Positions 33,590 through 44,279 of a stretch of 64,000 nucleotides of DNA are shown piece after piece. The stretch is from contig LS997565.1 in NCBI GenBank assembly GCA_000469685.2, forward strand, positions 27,945,645 through 28,009,644, in the 5' to 3' direction. Made by a program: the position numbers and the translations under genes. The notes beneath the pieces were generated by a model. It was given only the letters and a program-made list of their open reading frames with translations. It searched no databases and was not told where the DNA came from. How positions within the stretch are numbered: the first letter of the stretch is position 1; the number at the start of each line of letters is the position of its first letter. The stretch comes from Haemonchus contortus (Eukaryota; Nematoda; Chromadorea; Rhabditida; Trichostrongylidae).

Positions 33590-34545
33590 ATGTGTGAACC
33601 GGTGGGTGTGTCGGTGCGTCCCTGCGTATGTGTTGGGGTAAGGGTCGGTGTGTTGGCGTGTGTTGGACTACGTGTGTATCGGCGTGTTTTATTGTGTGTT
33701 TGTGTGGCGGTATGTTTCGGTGTATGCGTCGCTGTGCGTGTATGTCGGTTGTCGTGAACGTCCGTTTAAGTTGGTGTGTGTGCCGTTGCATGACTGTGTG
33801 TGTGTGACGGTGAGTTAGCGTGTCAGTGCGTGTCGGTGTGTCGATGTGCTGGTGGGTCGGTGTATGTAGGTGTATGTGTCGTGTGCGTGTCGCTGTCTAC
33901 GCCGTTCTGCGTCGGCGCACGTGTGCCACTGTGTGTTAGTAAGGTGTGTGTCGGTGTTTGTTGGTGGGTCACGGTGTGTATGTGTCGTGTGTATGTCGGT
34001 GTGTATTGTGTGTGTGTGTGTATCGTGTGTGTGTCGATGTGTCTCTCGCTCTGTGACGATGTACGAAGGTCGGTGCCTGTGTCGTTGTGTGTGACAATGT
34101 GTGTGCGACAATGTGTGTCGTTGTGTATATCGAAGTATGTGTTTCGGTACGTGTGTGTCAGTTTGCAAGGCAGTGTGGTGTGTTTGTCGGTGCGTGTGTC
34201 AGTGTGTGTCCGTATATGCCTTGTATGTGCCGTGTGTATGTCGCTGTGTCTGTCGTTGTGTGACGGTGTGTGTTGGTGTGTGGGTGCTGTTGTGTGTGAC
34301 AATATTTGTGTCGATGTGTATGTGTGTCAGTGTGGTGTGTTTGTCGGTGTATTTGGGTGTGTGTGTCGGAGTGTGTGCGTCGTTGCGTGTACGTCGGTGT
34401 GTCGGTCGGCGTGTGCTGGTGTGTGCCGGGGCGTATGTGCCGATATGTAAGCCGGTGTGTGTGTCTGTGTATGTCGATGTGTGTACGCCGGTGTGTTGGT
34501 GTGTAACGGTGTCTTCGTGTCAGTGTGAGTTGGCCGTGTGTAGCC
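33590..34545. repeat. GT-rich tract of TGTGTCGGTG-like steps
   Basis: About 950 bp of alternating purine-pyrimidine, imperfect TGTG(T)CGGTG units. It keeps frames open on both strands, giving Cys/Val-rich and His/Thr-rich translations that are compositional artefacts. It directly precedes the RTE element at about 34800. Confidence 0.9.
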
Positions 34546-34848
34546 GCCAAATTACACCGACACGAGGCAGAGATAGACAAGTAGATAAGAGTATAGGCTC
34601 ACGTCTGCCTATAGAGAGAGCTTGAGTTCGATCCCTTCCAAGGCTTTGCAAAAATTGCAAAATCGATCTCGGTTAAGCCCAGGTTGACGGGCCGGCTGAT
34701 GAATAAACCAACAGTTACGTCTGAACTCTCAAAAAGTACCAGTGATAAAGCTAGGACGTTACTTAGAAGTGGCGCGCTGGATCCCCGCCCGAGTCGCTGT
34801 GGACATTATGCTCAAGCTACCGAGGAGTGAACGACCTCGGCCAAAGAA

Positions 34849-35400
34849 GTGTTGGTTCGAATTGGGACTCTGAACCTGGGGTCGCTCACTGGGAAGTCAC
34901 GAGAGGTCGCTAATCGTATGAAGCGCAGGAACATCCAAGTCCTATGCCTTCAAGAGACCTGCTGGAAAGGAGCAAAGGCCAGAGAAGTTGGAGGTGTCAA
35001 GTTTTTCGACATCGGAGAAAACACCAAACGAAATGGTGCGGCCATAGTAGTGGCGGAGTCTCTCAGAGACCCTGTCTCTGAAGACAACAGGATCAGCAGT
35101 TGAATCATGGCTGTGAGTATAGACACTGAGGGGTACTGGACAGTAATATCCGTGTACGCACCACAAGCGGACTTCCCAGCCTTGTGTAAAAGAAGTTTCG
35201 ACTGAGCCTTAACGCGGTCATCCAATAGGTTCCGGAGGGGAACCACCTCACACTAGAAAGTGATCGCAATGGTCACCTTGGGAGAGAAAAAATGAACTTT
35301 GAGAGGATCCACAGAGGCTAGAGAATAGTAGCCAGGAACGGAAAAGGAGAAGGGGTTCTCGACCTGGTCACAGCCCATGACATGTAGCACATTCTTCGTG
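34849..35400 (+). pseudogene. RTE endonuclease domain pseudogene
   Basis: RIGTLNLGSLTGKSREVANR then RNIQVLCLQETCWKGAK matches the start of an APE-type endonuclease, where the Asn of TLN and the Glu of QET are metal-binding residues. A VYAPQADFP-like block follows near 35155 and a D-H-x-x-x-x-x-like ending (TRDxxHVLV) near 35430. The frame breaks near 35103 by a stop (TGA), and several further indels follow. In intact elements this domain nicks the target for target-primed reverse transcription. Confidence 0.75.
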
Positions 35401-35699
35401 AAAAGGAAAACAGCAGTATAGGAAAAGAAACAGAACTAGATCACGTACTCGTAAGAAGGTCATCCCTCCAAACTATGAAAAACATAAAACAATCGGTTGG
35501 AGAGGATCTGGTTCTTTAGCCTAGGCCTCTCCTAGCAGAGATAGCTATCTCTATCTTCCCAAAAAATAAGGACAAGAACGGGACGGAGGTTTCGGTGGTG
35601 AAAACTGCACCAAGTCGGAAGAAACACCCCAAAGATAAGACACTGGGATCTGGACTTCGAGATCCTGAAGAGTCGATCCAGAAGACCTCGAATATTCAA

Positions 35700-36480
35700 A
35701 AAGCCTGATATGACTGCTGTAGCGAAGGCAAAGTATACGGAAATGGACGCCTTGTATGAAAAACTTGATAGTCGATAAGGACAGAAGTTCGTCTTAGGAC
35801 TGGCGAAAGTGCGGCACCGGGCTACCTAAGACGATGGGGTGGTGATGCCTGTCAGGAACAGTGAGGATGCAGTTCTAAGGAAGCCTAGCGAGGTCAGACC
35901 TAGGTGGAAGGACTGCTTCGACGGCTCTCAAACGAGGAATGCGCCCGTAAGAACAGATCCCAATTAGAGGCTACGGCTGGACTCCTTAAACTATGGACAG
36001 AGGAAGAGGTGCGTCGAGCAATGGGAAAGATGGAGGTTGGGAAGGCAACTGGTCCGGATGGATTACCGATCGAGGCATGGAAGGCGCTCGCAGGATACGG
36101 GTCAAAGTTCCTGAAGTCACCCGATTCCTGAACACTGTGACCGCTAAAGGAAGAATCCCGGATGGTGGAGGAGCAGCACTATCGTTCCAATCTTCAAGCA
36201 GAAGGGGGACGCGATGGAGATTGAGTGCCCACACGATAAAGCTGTACGAGCGGCTGGCCAACTCAAGAATGAGAGAATTGTTTCAGATCTTACAGGAGTA
36301 TTTCATGTTAGGCCTGAAAAGTCTACAACGGACGCCATCTTCATTGCTATACAAGTTATGGAGAAAATCTAGAACAGCGTAGACTCTGCTAACTAGCCTT
36401 CCTCGACCTGGCAAAAGCATCCGATCGTCTCCCACGTCAGTCAAGTCTTCCTCTGGTCAAGATCATGTACGATGGCTAAA
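35700..36480 (+). pseudogene. RTE reverse transcriptase, 5' half, pseudogene
   Basis: LLRRLSNEECARKNRSQLEA and WTEEEVRRAMGKMEVGKATG PDGLPIEAWKAL (35904-36100) is the conserved run-up to the RT, with the VGKATGPDGLP motif. Further on, RGTRWRLSAHTIKLYERL near 36210 matches block 1 in another frame, and FLDLAKASDRLP near 36395 holds motif A. The frame shifts at least twice. The copy is cut at 36518 by the Tc1. Confidence 0.7.
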
Positions 36481-36519
36481 CGACAACAATACGCTGTACA
36501 CGGCCAAATCGGAGCAATA

Positions 36520-38081
36520 CAGTGCGTAACAAAAGTATGTGGACACCCCAATATTTTGGTTCACCGGGCCTGCGAGTGAATTTTGAGCAGTAAAACTTAT
36601 ACTATTCGAATCCTACGATGCGAAAACCTAGGAATACCTGTTCTTTCGAAAATTTCATGTAGCTCTTACTTTGTTTTAATTTGAGAAAAAGTCTTCTTTG
36701 TAACAAAAGTATGTGGACACCCGAGTTAGATCCGACTTTGGCGCGAAAATCCCGAAGCGTTCCCGGTCGTTTTTGAAATAACCGTTCTGTCGTCATGCCT
36801 GTCCGTGGTAAGCTTCTCTCTGAAGAAAAAAAGCGCAAATCAGGGCTCTTCATGAAGCCGGACACTCGAATAGACAAATCTCACGTCAGCTCGGACGCTC
36901 TCCTACATGCGTTGGAAGATACATTCAAAATCCCGGTGCTTACCGCTCAGCTCGAATAGTGAGACGACCTTGAAGCATGACAGCTCAAGATCACAGAAGG
37001 ATAGCTCGATTGGCCTCGAATTCTACTTTATCTCTGAGTCAAATTCGTGCATCAATGGGATTGGCGGTCTTGAGGATGACGATATCACGGTCCATTCGAT
37101 CGAACGAGCACACAACACGAGAGGTAATGAAGACGGCGCCCCGTCTAAATGCTCAACACAAAAACGCAAGGCTGGAATTCGCACGCAGAAACATGGCAAC
37201 TTGGTGGAACAAGGAACAACTTTTCGAGAGATTTTGAAGTTAAGTTCAAACATCATTTTTTGCATGTTTTCCGTTCAGGTCATCTTCAGCGATGAAAAAA
37301 AGTTTAATTTGGACGGTCCAGATGGATACCGTTACTACTGGAGAAACTTTCGTTACGACCCGCTAATTCATTCAAAGCGAAACTTTGGAGGAGGCACATT
37401 AATGGTTTGGGGTGGCTTTGGAAGCGGCGGCAAATTGGAGCTGGCCTTTCCTTCATGTCGGATGGATAGTCAGGAATATCAGGAAGTGCTTCAGTTCCAC
37501 CTCCTGCCATTTCTCAGAGGTGCGCGACGCAGGACGCATATCTTCCAGCATGATAATGCATCTGTCCATGCCTCACGGTCCACAAAGGAATGGCTCCAAC
37601 GCCACGGTATTAATGTGATGGACTGGCCAGCCTGTTCGCCTGACTGCAACCCCATCGAAAACCTATGGGGAATCATGGCTCGACGAATCTACCTCAACAA
37701 CCGCCAGTACAACAGCGTGGAGGAACTAAAGGCGGCGATCTTGGCTGTTTGGGAATCCATCGACGACACGACCATCACAAACTTGGTTCAGAGCATGCAT
37801 AATATAATGTTCGAGCTGATCAGGCACTCAGGAGGGCCAATCGATTACTGACCTCATTCATATTCCTTTTTTTTTGCATAGTGTCCACATACTTTTGTTA
37901 CAAAGAAGACTTTTCTCTGAAATAAAAAATTGTGAAAGCTTTCTGAAATTTTCGAAAGAACAATTATTCCAGGGTTTTTCCACCCGAATATTTCTATTTT
38001 AGTGGTGTTTTAACTCATAATCAACTGGCAAGCTCGATAAGCCAAAATTGTGAGGTGTCCACATACTTTTGTTACGCAGTG
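36520..38081 (+). mobile_element. Tc1 family transposon with long inverted repeats
   Basis: 1562 bp. Outer ends CAGTGCGTAACAAAAGTATG (36520) and its near-exact mirror ending at 38081 are flanked by TA (36518-36519, 38082-38083). An inner copy of the same TAACAAAAGTATGTGGACAC box lies about 180 bp in from each end (36702 and 37880), giving roughly 205-bp repeats with an IR/DR arrangement: four likely transposase-binding sites. The ends are almost intact, so the insertion looks recent compared with its RTE host. Confidence 0.9.
36796..37851 (+). pseudogene. Tc1 DD34E transposase, nearly complete, frameshifted
   Basis: N-terminal pieces MPVRGKLLSEEKK, IRALHEAGHSNRQISRQLGR (bipartite HTH) and MTAQDHRRIARLASNSTLSL lie in different frames. 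From about 37260 one frame runs to the stop at 37851. It has VIFSDEKKFNLDG (first Asp), FQHDNASVHAS (second Asp) and CSPDCNPIENLWG (Glu); 34 residues separate the last two, hence DD34E. A GGxxxVWGGF-like Gly-rich box (LMVWGGFGSG) is present. The junction near 37210-37270 may hide a small intron ending in TTCCGTTCAG or an indel. The C-terminal half is intact. Confidence 0.85.
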
Positions 38082-38085
38082 TAGG

Positions 38086-38320
38086 TGTCACTGTTGAGGT
38101 ACACCAGGGACCACATCTGAGTCCGTTCCTCTTCCTGTTTACAATGCATGTTGTCACAAAGAAACTCATGTATGGACAAGTGAAGACCATCCTCTACGCT
38201 GATGACATCGCTCTGATAGCGGAGAGCAAAGAAGAACTCCAGGGCAAGCTCCAGAAATGGCAGAAAGTGCTGGCGGAGAAAGGGCTTCGGCTTAACGTAA
38301 AGAAGACCTAATTCCTCAGT
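38086..38320 (+). pseudogene. RTE reverse transcriptase, 3' half, after Tc1
   Basis: VTVEVHQGPHLSPFLFLF (motif B, QGxxLSPxLF) then TILYADDIALIAESKEELQG (motif C, YADD with both catalytic Asp) and GLRLNVKKT. Reading directly across the Tc1 joins YxxxTxVR-like sequence at 36500 to this block, so the insertion interrupted a single RT domain. A stop follows at 38311. Confidence 0.8.
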
Positions 38321-38960
38321 TCCGAAGACTGTACGGTCAATCGTCGATGATCATGCGGAAGCTAGCGAAAAGGTTCAGGACTACCGATACCTAGGAAGTG
38401 ATCTAGCTGCTGACGGTAGCGTAGACCAAGCCGTAAAAGTCTAATAAACCCAGTATGAGTGAGGTGGAGGGAGTCCACCGGTACCTCCAGCGACCGTCGG
38501 CGCTCCAAGACTCTCAAGAGAAAGGTGTATTGGACAGTGGTAAAGCCCACGATGCTCTACGGCAGAGTGTTGGCCCATAATTGAAACCACAAAAAACAGC
38601 TCCACTCCACGAAATGAGAATGCGGTGTGACGAGGCTACATAGGGTCAGAAATGAAAATGTCAGAGCGGCTATGCAAACAACCCCAATCCAGCTGAAGAT
38701 GAGAGAGCAGCGCCTGCGATGGCTCGGGCATGTACTAAGAAAACCACAGAGCTATCCGATCAGGGATGCAATGGAGTTTAAGGCTCAGGCGACCACGAGG
38801 AGCTCCAAAGAAGAGATGTTGGAACTTGATCAAGAAGAGCCTCGCGGAAGCTAAGGTAACGGCAGAAGATGTCGTGGATAGAAAGAAATGGAGACGGCTG
38901 ACAAGATCGGCGGACCATGTAATGGCGCGGGATTAACGCTAGGGAGAAGAACAAGAAATT
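38320..38960 (+). pseudogene. RTE C-terminal region
   Basis: DYRYLGSDLAADGS near 38380, then LHRVRNENVRAAMQTTPIQL and LRWLGHVLRKPQSYPIRDAM (38640-38780), typical of the region after the RT thumb in this type of RTE, ending MARD-like near 38935. Frame breaks present. Confidence 0.7.
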
Positions 38961-40339
38961 GGTGCGGTGTACGACACCCGACACTTCTCGAAATCATTGC
39001 GAATGAAGTACTTCACAGCAAAGGGATCAGGCCTGGGCGAAGGGAATTACGTCTTAAAGATGCAACAGAATGGGTTTAGGTATTGGAATAAAATGACTTT
39101 CTCCGAGTACGAAGGCTAAAAAGCCACCTTGCGAATACCCGTCCTTACGATCGAAATCGCTATCTGAATTCTTGAAATTTCGCTATCCCTATGGCTTAAG
39201 AGATGAAAGTGATCCGGTTGTAGGCTATACAAGAAGTATCGGCCTATACCGCTTCATAACCATTAACCGATGACAATGTTGATGTTTCCCATGCTAGCTC
39301 CTCTACCTCCGGCAGTCCTTCCTGTCATTGAAAAGAATCAGAGAAGGTACATCCTGAGATTGAAATTTATAATCAGTGGCGTCACGATGGTTCGTATGTA
39401 TACGGAGATCGGTATGAACGGTGACATAAGAGCTCCCATTCACCATCACTTCCCTCAAAATGCCTACATGACATTTCGCACCACTCATAGTGCTTACGTA
39501 ACATTTTGCGGACCACTGCGTTGAGAAGGACATGTGGTAGGCACACAACTTCAGCGGTTCACATATGGGGGATATATATGTTTTTTTTCTCGAATGTATA
39601 CACTAATTCGGAGTTTTTACGAAAAATCACGCCGGATTAAGGTGAAAAAGAATGGTCCAAGGCCTCCACCCAGTAATAGGCAGCTCCACCAATTTCTTTC
39701 CATTTGAGCAAAGCAGAATTGCGACTGACATAGGACATTTCAGCATTCCTGAGAATGAACTGCGGAAAAGTGTATAACACTACGCAAGAAATGATACTGC
39801 TATATGAAAGCTGTTTGAGGCACCACCTCAACTAAGCCGATTTCGTTAGAACTCGAAATTAATTGCATAAAAGAGAGCATCACTCCTTCTAATCTGTAGA
39901 TACAGGCAAAAAGTGAGGAAAGACGACCGCTCACTATCCCTTTTGCATTTTTTACTTACCAGTTACTTACCACAATGCGTGCACCACATGCCCGCGCATA
40001 CGCCTACGATTAAAAGTGTCAATCGGTTGCTCTTCATCTTGAAAATAATGAACCATTAAGGTTTGACTGATCGGCAACCAAAGAACTGCGTAGTACTCAC
40101 AAATGTTCTCAATTGATAATAACACCATTATAAGATTTCGTTATCACTGGACCTTCTTTCCTCCACGGGTACATCATTGGTTTAGAATCCCAAATTATTG
40201 GCGGTCGGATGAGCTTTGTCGTAAATGATATCAAAACATCAAGTATCCTTGTTTTTCCACCGCGTTACAAATCTTGCTGGGTAGCGGTCGTAATCTATAT
40301 AATACTCGTAATCATAACTACATCGTAAATACCATTGGG
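38961..40339. other. No recognisable feature
   Basis: Short frames on both strands (39270-39548, 39637-39831) without splice context or motifs. Confidence 0.35.
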
Positions 40340-40850
40340 GTTAAATTCAATTGGTAAGTGCTCTTATCAGTCGCTATCAGCTGTTAGCAGTTCCTATCAT
40401 CGGTCGTCTACGATCTCGCCATACTTCACGTCACACGCCAAACTGTCAAGGCACCACTATTAATGCCATTATTATAGTGGCTCTACGCTTCCGAGGGTTT
40501 TCATTAGCCCTTATCAGCTCCTGGCCTGGCACCAACCGTTCTTCATCCCTTCACCGAGTCCCTACGATCCTCTCACATCTTACTTAACCTATTAAAATTC
40601 CAGGATTACATCATTAAAAGAAAGTGTGTTGCGGATCTAGTGGCTCTCGCCTTCTATGGCTTCTTATCAGTCCCTATCACTTGTTATCAATCTCTGTTGC
40701 CAAACATTTGCGGTCTCTTCGCATCCCACACCACCTGTCAAGGTGCCAAGGCTTCATCGCTAATACGAAGGTAGTTACCGATCCTGAGGCTTTTGCCTTC
40801 TAAGGTTCCTTATTCATTTCTAACGATAGTTGTCACTTCCTATCATGTGC
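40340..40850 (+). repeat. Dispersed repeat family B, copy 2 (two internal repeats)
   Basis: CTTATCAGTCGCTATCAGCT (40363), CCCTTATCAGCTCCTGGCCT (40509) and CTTATCAGTCCCTATCACTT (40663) occur within a partly tandem unit that also repeats TGTCAAGGYRCC and CTTCYxxGG. The minus-strand counterpart is at 10930-11290. Confidence 0.5.
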
Positions 40851-41115
40851 CATCAGTGTTCCCATCCTGCCCCCTATCTCTCTTTCAAACTTGAATGCCC
40901 TAGGTCCAGTGGGACACGAGTTATGAATTTCCAGTCAGACAAACACACACACACACAAACACACCAACAGACACACTTAGCCGATTATATAAGTAGGATA
41001 TTACTTCTCCACCAAGCTTACGTGTTATTTCACTTGAATCCTTATCGTGCCTACGTGGCGGACGCACAAACGGGCATACAAACAGACACACAAAGTTAGC
41101 GGTTTATATATATCA
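40850..41115 (+). repeat. Truncated 128-bp-family unit with ACACA tail
   Basis: A single partial unit (AGTGTTCCCATCCTGCCCCC ... CTAGGTCCAGTGGGACACGA) runs into a CAAACACACACACACA tract and TATATAAGTAGGATA, then a second tail (GGCATACAAACAGACACACA ... TTTATATATATCATGG). This links the arrayed unit with the tailed element. Confidence 0.65.
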
Positions 41116-41126
41116 TGGATGGATGA

Positions 41127-41360
41127 AAAAATACGCGTCTAGTCTGGAAAATAGTTTAAATGCAAAGGTACTTTCAATAAAAACTATTCGAGAGCAAAAA
41201 GTTTTTTTGCCCACGAAGCCTAACCTCTCTCTTCCCTCAGTTGGCTAAATATGTATCCGCTTGATTGATAACGCACTTAATCATTTGCCTACGTGACTTT
41301 TGGAAGGACGCACAAACGGGCATACAAACGAACACACAAAGTTAGCGGTTTATATATATC
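41127..41360 (+). repeat. Segment duplicated at 42072-42495 (short copy)
   Basis: AAATACGCGTCTAGTCTGGA through CCCTCAGTTGGCT, then ATGTATCCGCTTGATTGATA to TTATATATATCA. Identical over long stretches to 42072-42495 but lacking 186 nt that the second copy has. Confidence 0.85.
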
Positions 41361-41361
41361 A

Positions 41362-42070
41362 CCAGGCGGCTACGCACGCTCTCGCGCGCGCTAGGGGCTC
41401 TAACCATGAGAGACGGAGCCGCATGAGCTAATTTTCATTACAGACCTTTATGCGATTTGTGAGTTTCCGCTCAAACCTCGCCTCCTGTGGGCGGAGTCTG
41501 GTCCCGTCACCCACTGTAAGTGTTCCCATCCTGTCGCCTGTACTCCTACCAAGCTTGAACTTTCTAGGTCCATGGGGACAGGAGTTATGAATTTTCGCCC
41601 AAACCCCGCCCCTTGTGGGCGGAGTCTGGTTCTACCACCCATCATAAGTTTCCCCATCACGGTGTCTGTACAGCTACCAAGTTTGAACTTTCTAGGTTCA
41701 TTGGGACAGAATTATGAATTTTTACCCAAACCCCGCCCCTTGTGGGCGGAGTCTGGTTCTGGCACCCACCATAAGTGTTCCTATCCTGTCGCCTGTATTC
41801 CTACCAAGTTTGAACTTTCTAGGTCCATGGGGACATGAGTTATGAATTTTCGCCCAAACCCCGCTCCTTGTGGGCGGAGTCTGGTTCTACCACCCATCAT
41901 AAGTGTTCCCATCCTGTCGCTTGTACTCCTACCAAGTTTGAACTTTCTAGGTCCAAGTTTAAATTTTTCACACAAACCCCGCCGCTTCTGGGCAAAGTCC
42001 GGTTCTGCCACCTACAATGAGTGTTCCCATCATGGCGCCTATACTCCTACCAAGTTTGAACGAGAAGTTT
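41362..42070 (+). repeat. Array of 128-bp units, locus 2, with the same head
   Basis: The head AGGCGGCTACGCACGCTCTC matches 24713. Units show GGGCGGA at 41489, 41617, 41744 and 41872 (spacing 127-128) plus a degenerate one near 41987. Unit sequence matches locus 1 closely, including the CCGCCCCTTGTGGGCGG stem-loop. Confidence 0.9.
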
Positions 42071-42071
42071 G

Positions 42072-42495
42072 AAAATACGCGTCTAGTCTGGAAAATAGTT
42101 TAAATGCAAAGGTACTTTCAATAAAAATTATTCGAGAGCAAAAAGTTTTTTTGCCCACGAAGCCTAACCTCTCTCTTCCCTCAGTTGGCTGCGAACCGAT
42201 AGTCGAATTGTCCATAGTATAGGGATTTAGCATGACAGTAAATAGTCAGAACGCTTTTTACGACCGCTCTCAGCAAAGTTTGTAACTCAATGAAAGATCA
42301 CGATTCCTCTTCGCTTCGATATCACTTTCGGCAAGACCTATCCGACCGCTAATGATCTTAGATTCTCATCTAATGAAATATATGTATCCGCTTGATTGAT
42401 AACGCACTTAATCATTTGCCTACGTGACTTTTGGAAGGACGCACAAACGGGCATACAAACGGACACACAAAGTTAGCGGTTTATATATATCATGG
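42072..42495 (+). repeat. Segment duplicated from 41127-41360 (long copy)
   Basis: Same sequence and tail as 41127-41360 with an extra block at about 42191-42376 (GCGAACCGATAGTCG to CTCATCTAATG). Together they bracket the array. Either the first copy lost or the second gained this block. Confidence 0.85.
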
Positions 42496-42689
42496 ATCAT
42501 GGATATCGAACTACTGTGAACACTGCCCTCGAGGGAAGTGATGCGGCAATACTTTTATCCGTTTTGAGGATAGCGTCAAAGGCTGATACAGGCGTTCAAA
42601 AGGCCTACACTTGAGATTGGTCCGCCCAAAGTCGAAAACCTTCTTTAATGAAAGAACTATCAACCAAAGGGTTTAGAATGGAAGACGTA

Positions 42690-43215
42690 CAGTAGCGCTC
42701 AAAAGTCTTCGGTGAAATGCTTTGACGCTTTTTCGTTCATAACTTCTTTCTTAGTGGACCAAATCGCGCGAAATTTGGATATGTTTAACTAGAGCATATT
42801 TCACCCTACCCAACACTATTCGACTGCAAAGCTGCAACATCCACAGATAGAGCAAGGTGTTTGTTGCGGTACCAGATTTTGCTAAAAGCAAAGTTGTTGA
42901 CGTCTGCACTTATTCCCACCTTATGTGCGTTTTTCTCATCTATGGTGTTCGGCATTGCCGCTCGTACACTTTTGAAGGGACAAAAAGGAAAGAGATTCTA
43001 GAAGGACCATCATCTGTAGTTCCAGTCGATTTCGAGTTCATGCTCTTCGGGAAATCTGAAACATGATCAGACTGCAGGTTAATAGCGGCAAATATTCACA
43101 ATACACCCATGCTCCAGATATACAAATTTCGCATGATTAGATCCAGTAGGAAAGGAGTTACGACTGAAAAGTACGGCTGAAGAACCATTTCACCGAAGAC
43201 TTTTGAGCGCTACTG
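42690..43215. mobile_element. MITE family D, copy 1 (TA-flanked, 526 bp)
   Basis: CAGTAGCGCTCAAAAGTCTT at the left is mirrored by AAGACTTTTGAGCGCTACTG at the right, and TA flanks both ends (42688-42689, 43216-43217). TIRs of at least 30 bp and no coding capacity make it a Tc1/mariner-type MITE. A close copy lies at 57432-57956 with about the same length. Confidence 0.9.
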
Positions 43216-43279
43216 TATGCTTGGAACAATCCGTATGAGGGTCTCCTCTTGTTGTAATCTCTTATCCTTTTTGGGGCGT

Positions 43280-43470
43280 ATGTGGTGCTGTAACAAGTGG
43301 CGCACTACAACATACGCATGATCGAGCCTCAACTAAAAGCTATGACTTGCACATCAAGTGGCCACCGCAAATCATCCTGTAGGCCTACTCATTCATAGTA
43401 GCTTTACGATACAAGGGTGCCTTCAGAAAACGAGATTGTTATCGACGATTTGGTCGATTTTATCCTTCAC
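43280..43470 (+). mobile_element. tRNA-derived SINE, copy 4, internally deleted
   Basis: TGGTGCTGTAACAAGTGGCG then GCATGATCGAGCCTC with the B box lost, then GTGGCCACCGCAAATCATCC and a TTTTATCCTTCACTG tail. Confidence 0.6.
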
Positions 43471-43625
43471 TGTTTATTGCGCATTACGAATATAATGATC
43501 AGTAGTATAAGGATAATATTGACTGACTCCAGTTGAACTGATGTTCAAATGTTGTACCCTATCTGGGATAAATTTGCATATAAATAACGTATCTGACTGC
43601 GTAGAGAAGAAGATGGAGTAATGCT

Positions 43626-44275
43626 TCAAAGCCACGGTTCACCATGAAATTGGTTACTGAGTTCTTTCCCTAGAATACTCAGTGGCCCCAAAGGGTAATA
43701 GAAAGGACCCTCTCGCGCCAAAAAGTTTGACGGTCAGGACGTAGTGGAAGCCCTGTTTCTGGCTCGCGCGCACTTCCCGCTCCTAGATCGATGTCACGTC
43801 AGACGAATGTCGAGACGATACAGATTGCAAATTTCGCTCTAGGACCAAAACACAATCAGCTGATCGCCGAGTAACGAGGCGATGATTTCATCCTATTCTT
43901 TTGTTCTCTGTTATTCTTTTTGCTGCTGCGATCCCTTATTTAATTCTCTACTCCGAGAGGCTGAGAAAGTTGGGCTACTTTAGCTGATACTAGGGGTTTT
44001 TTTTTGGTTGACTTAGCTTATGAGTGAATGAATTTTCCTACCATAGTTAGTTATTCGCACCAGGACCCGCAGTACGCAGAAACATTGTATAGCTCGTCCA
44101 AACGCCCCACTCTTCTTCATTTTTCTGGTCTCATTCTCGTCCAGCCCCCTACTTAATGAATTTTCGAAACCTTTTTCACTGTGGAAACACCGACTCACGC
44201 GGTTTTTTCGCCTTCATGGCACTGTTACCATTTTATCTTCCTTTTTTTGCCATAATCTAGATTACCCCAAATTAT
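43626..44275 (+). repeat. Repeat family C2, copy 2, with left terminal repeat
   Basis: The left end AAAGCCACGGTTCACCATGA resembles the family C end, followed by about 600 bp matching 19560-20160 (AATCAGCTGATCGCCGAGTA, CGCCCCACTCTTCTTCATTT). The right end is missing or unrecognised. The two copies are complementary in which end survives. Confidence 0.6.
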
Positions 44276-44279
44276 CAAA

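Larger units (their letters stand above)
34800..38960 (+). mobile_element. RTE-type retrotransposon split by a Tc1 insertion
   Basis: The element starts in a non-coding leader before 34849 and ends at a WRRLTRSADHVMARD-like C-terminus near 38940. Coding blocks in order: endonuclease (34849-35400), a linker with EEVRRAMGKMEVGKATGPDG (about 36000), reverse transcriptase (36240-36480 and 38086-38310) and the C-terminal region (38600-38940). The Tc1 at 36520-38081 separates the RT halves. It differs clearly from the RTE at 26975-29480, so two RTE lineages are present. Frame breaks throughout. Confidence 0.8.

Noticed and set aside
33800..34625. Long Cys/Val-rich (plus) and His/Thr-rich (minus) open frames of up to 216 codons
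   Set aside because: Pure consequence of the GT-rich repeat; both strands and several frames are open with periodic composition.
37023..37265. Minus-strand ORFs across the Tc1 transposase
   Set aside because: Shadow frames of the plus-strand transposase.
41127..42495. LTR retrotransposon with the duplicated segments as LTRs
   Set aside because: No TG...CA ends, primer-binding site, polypurine tract or gag/pol; the interior is the 128-bp array.
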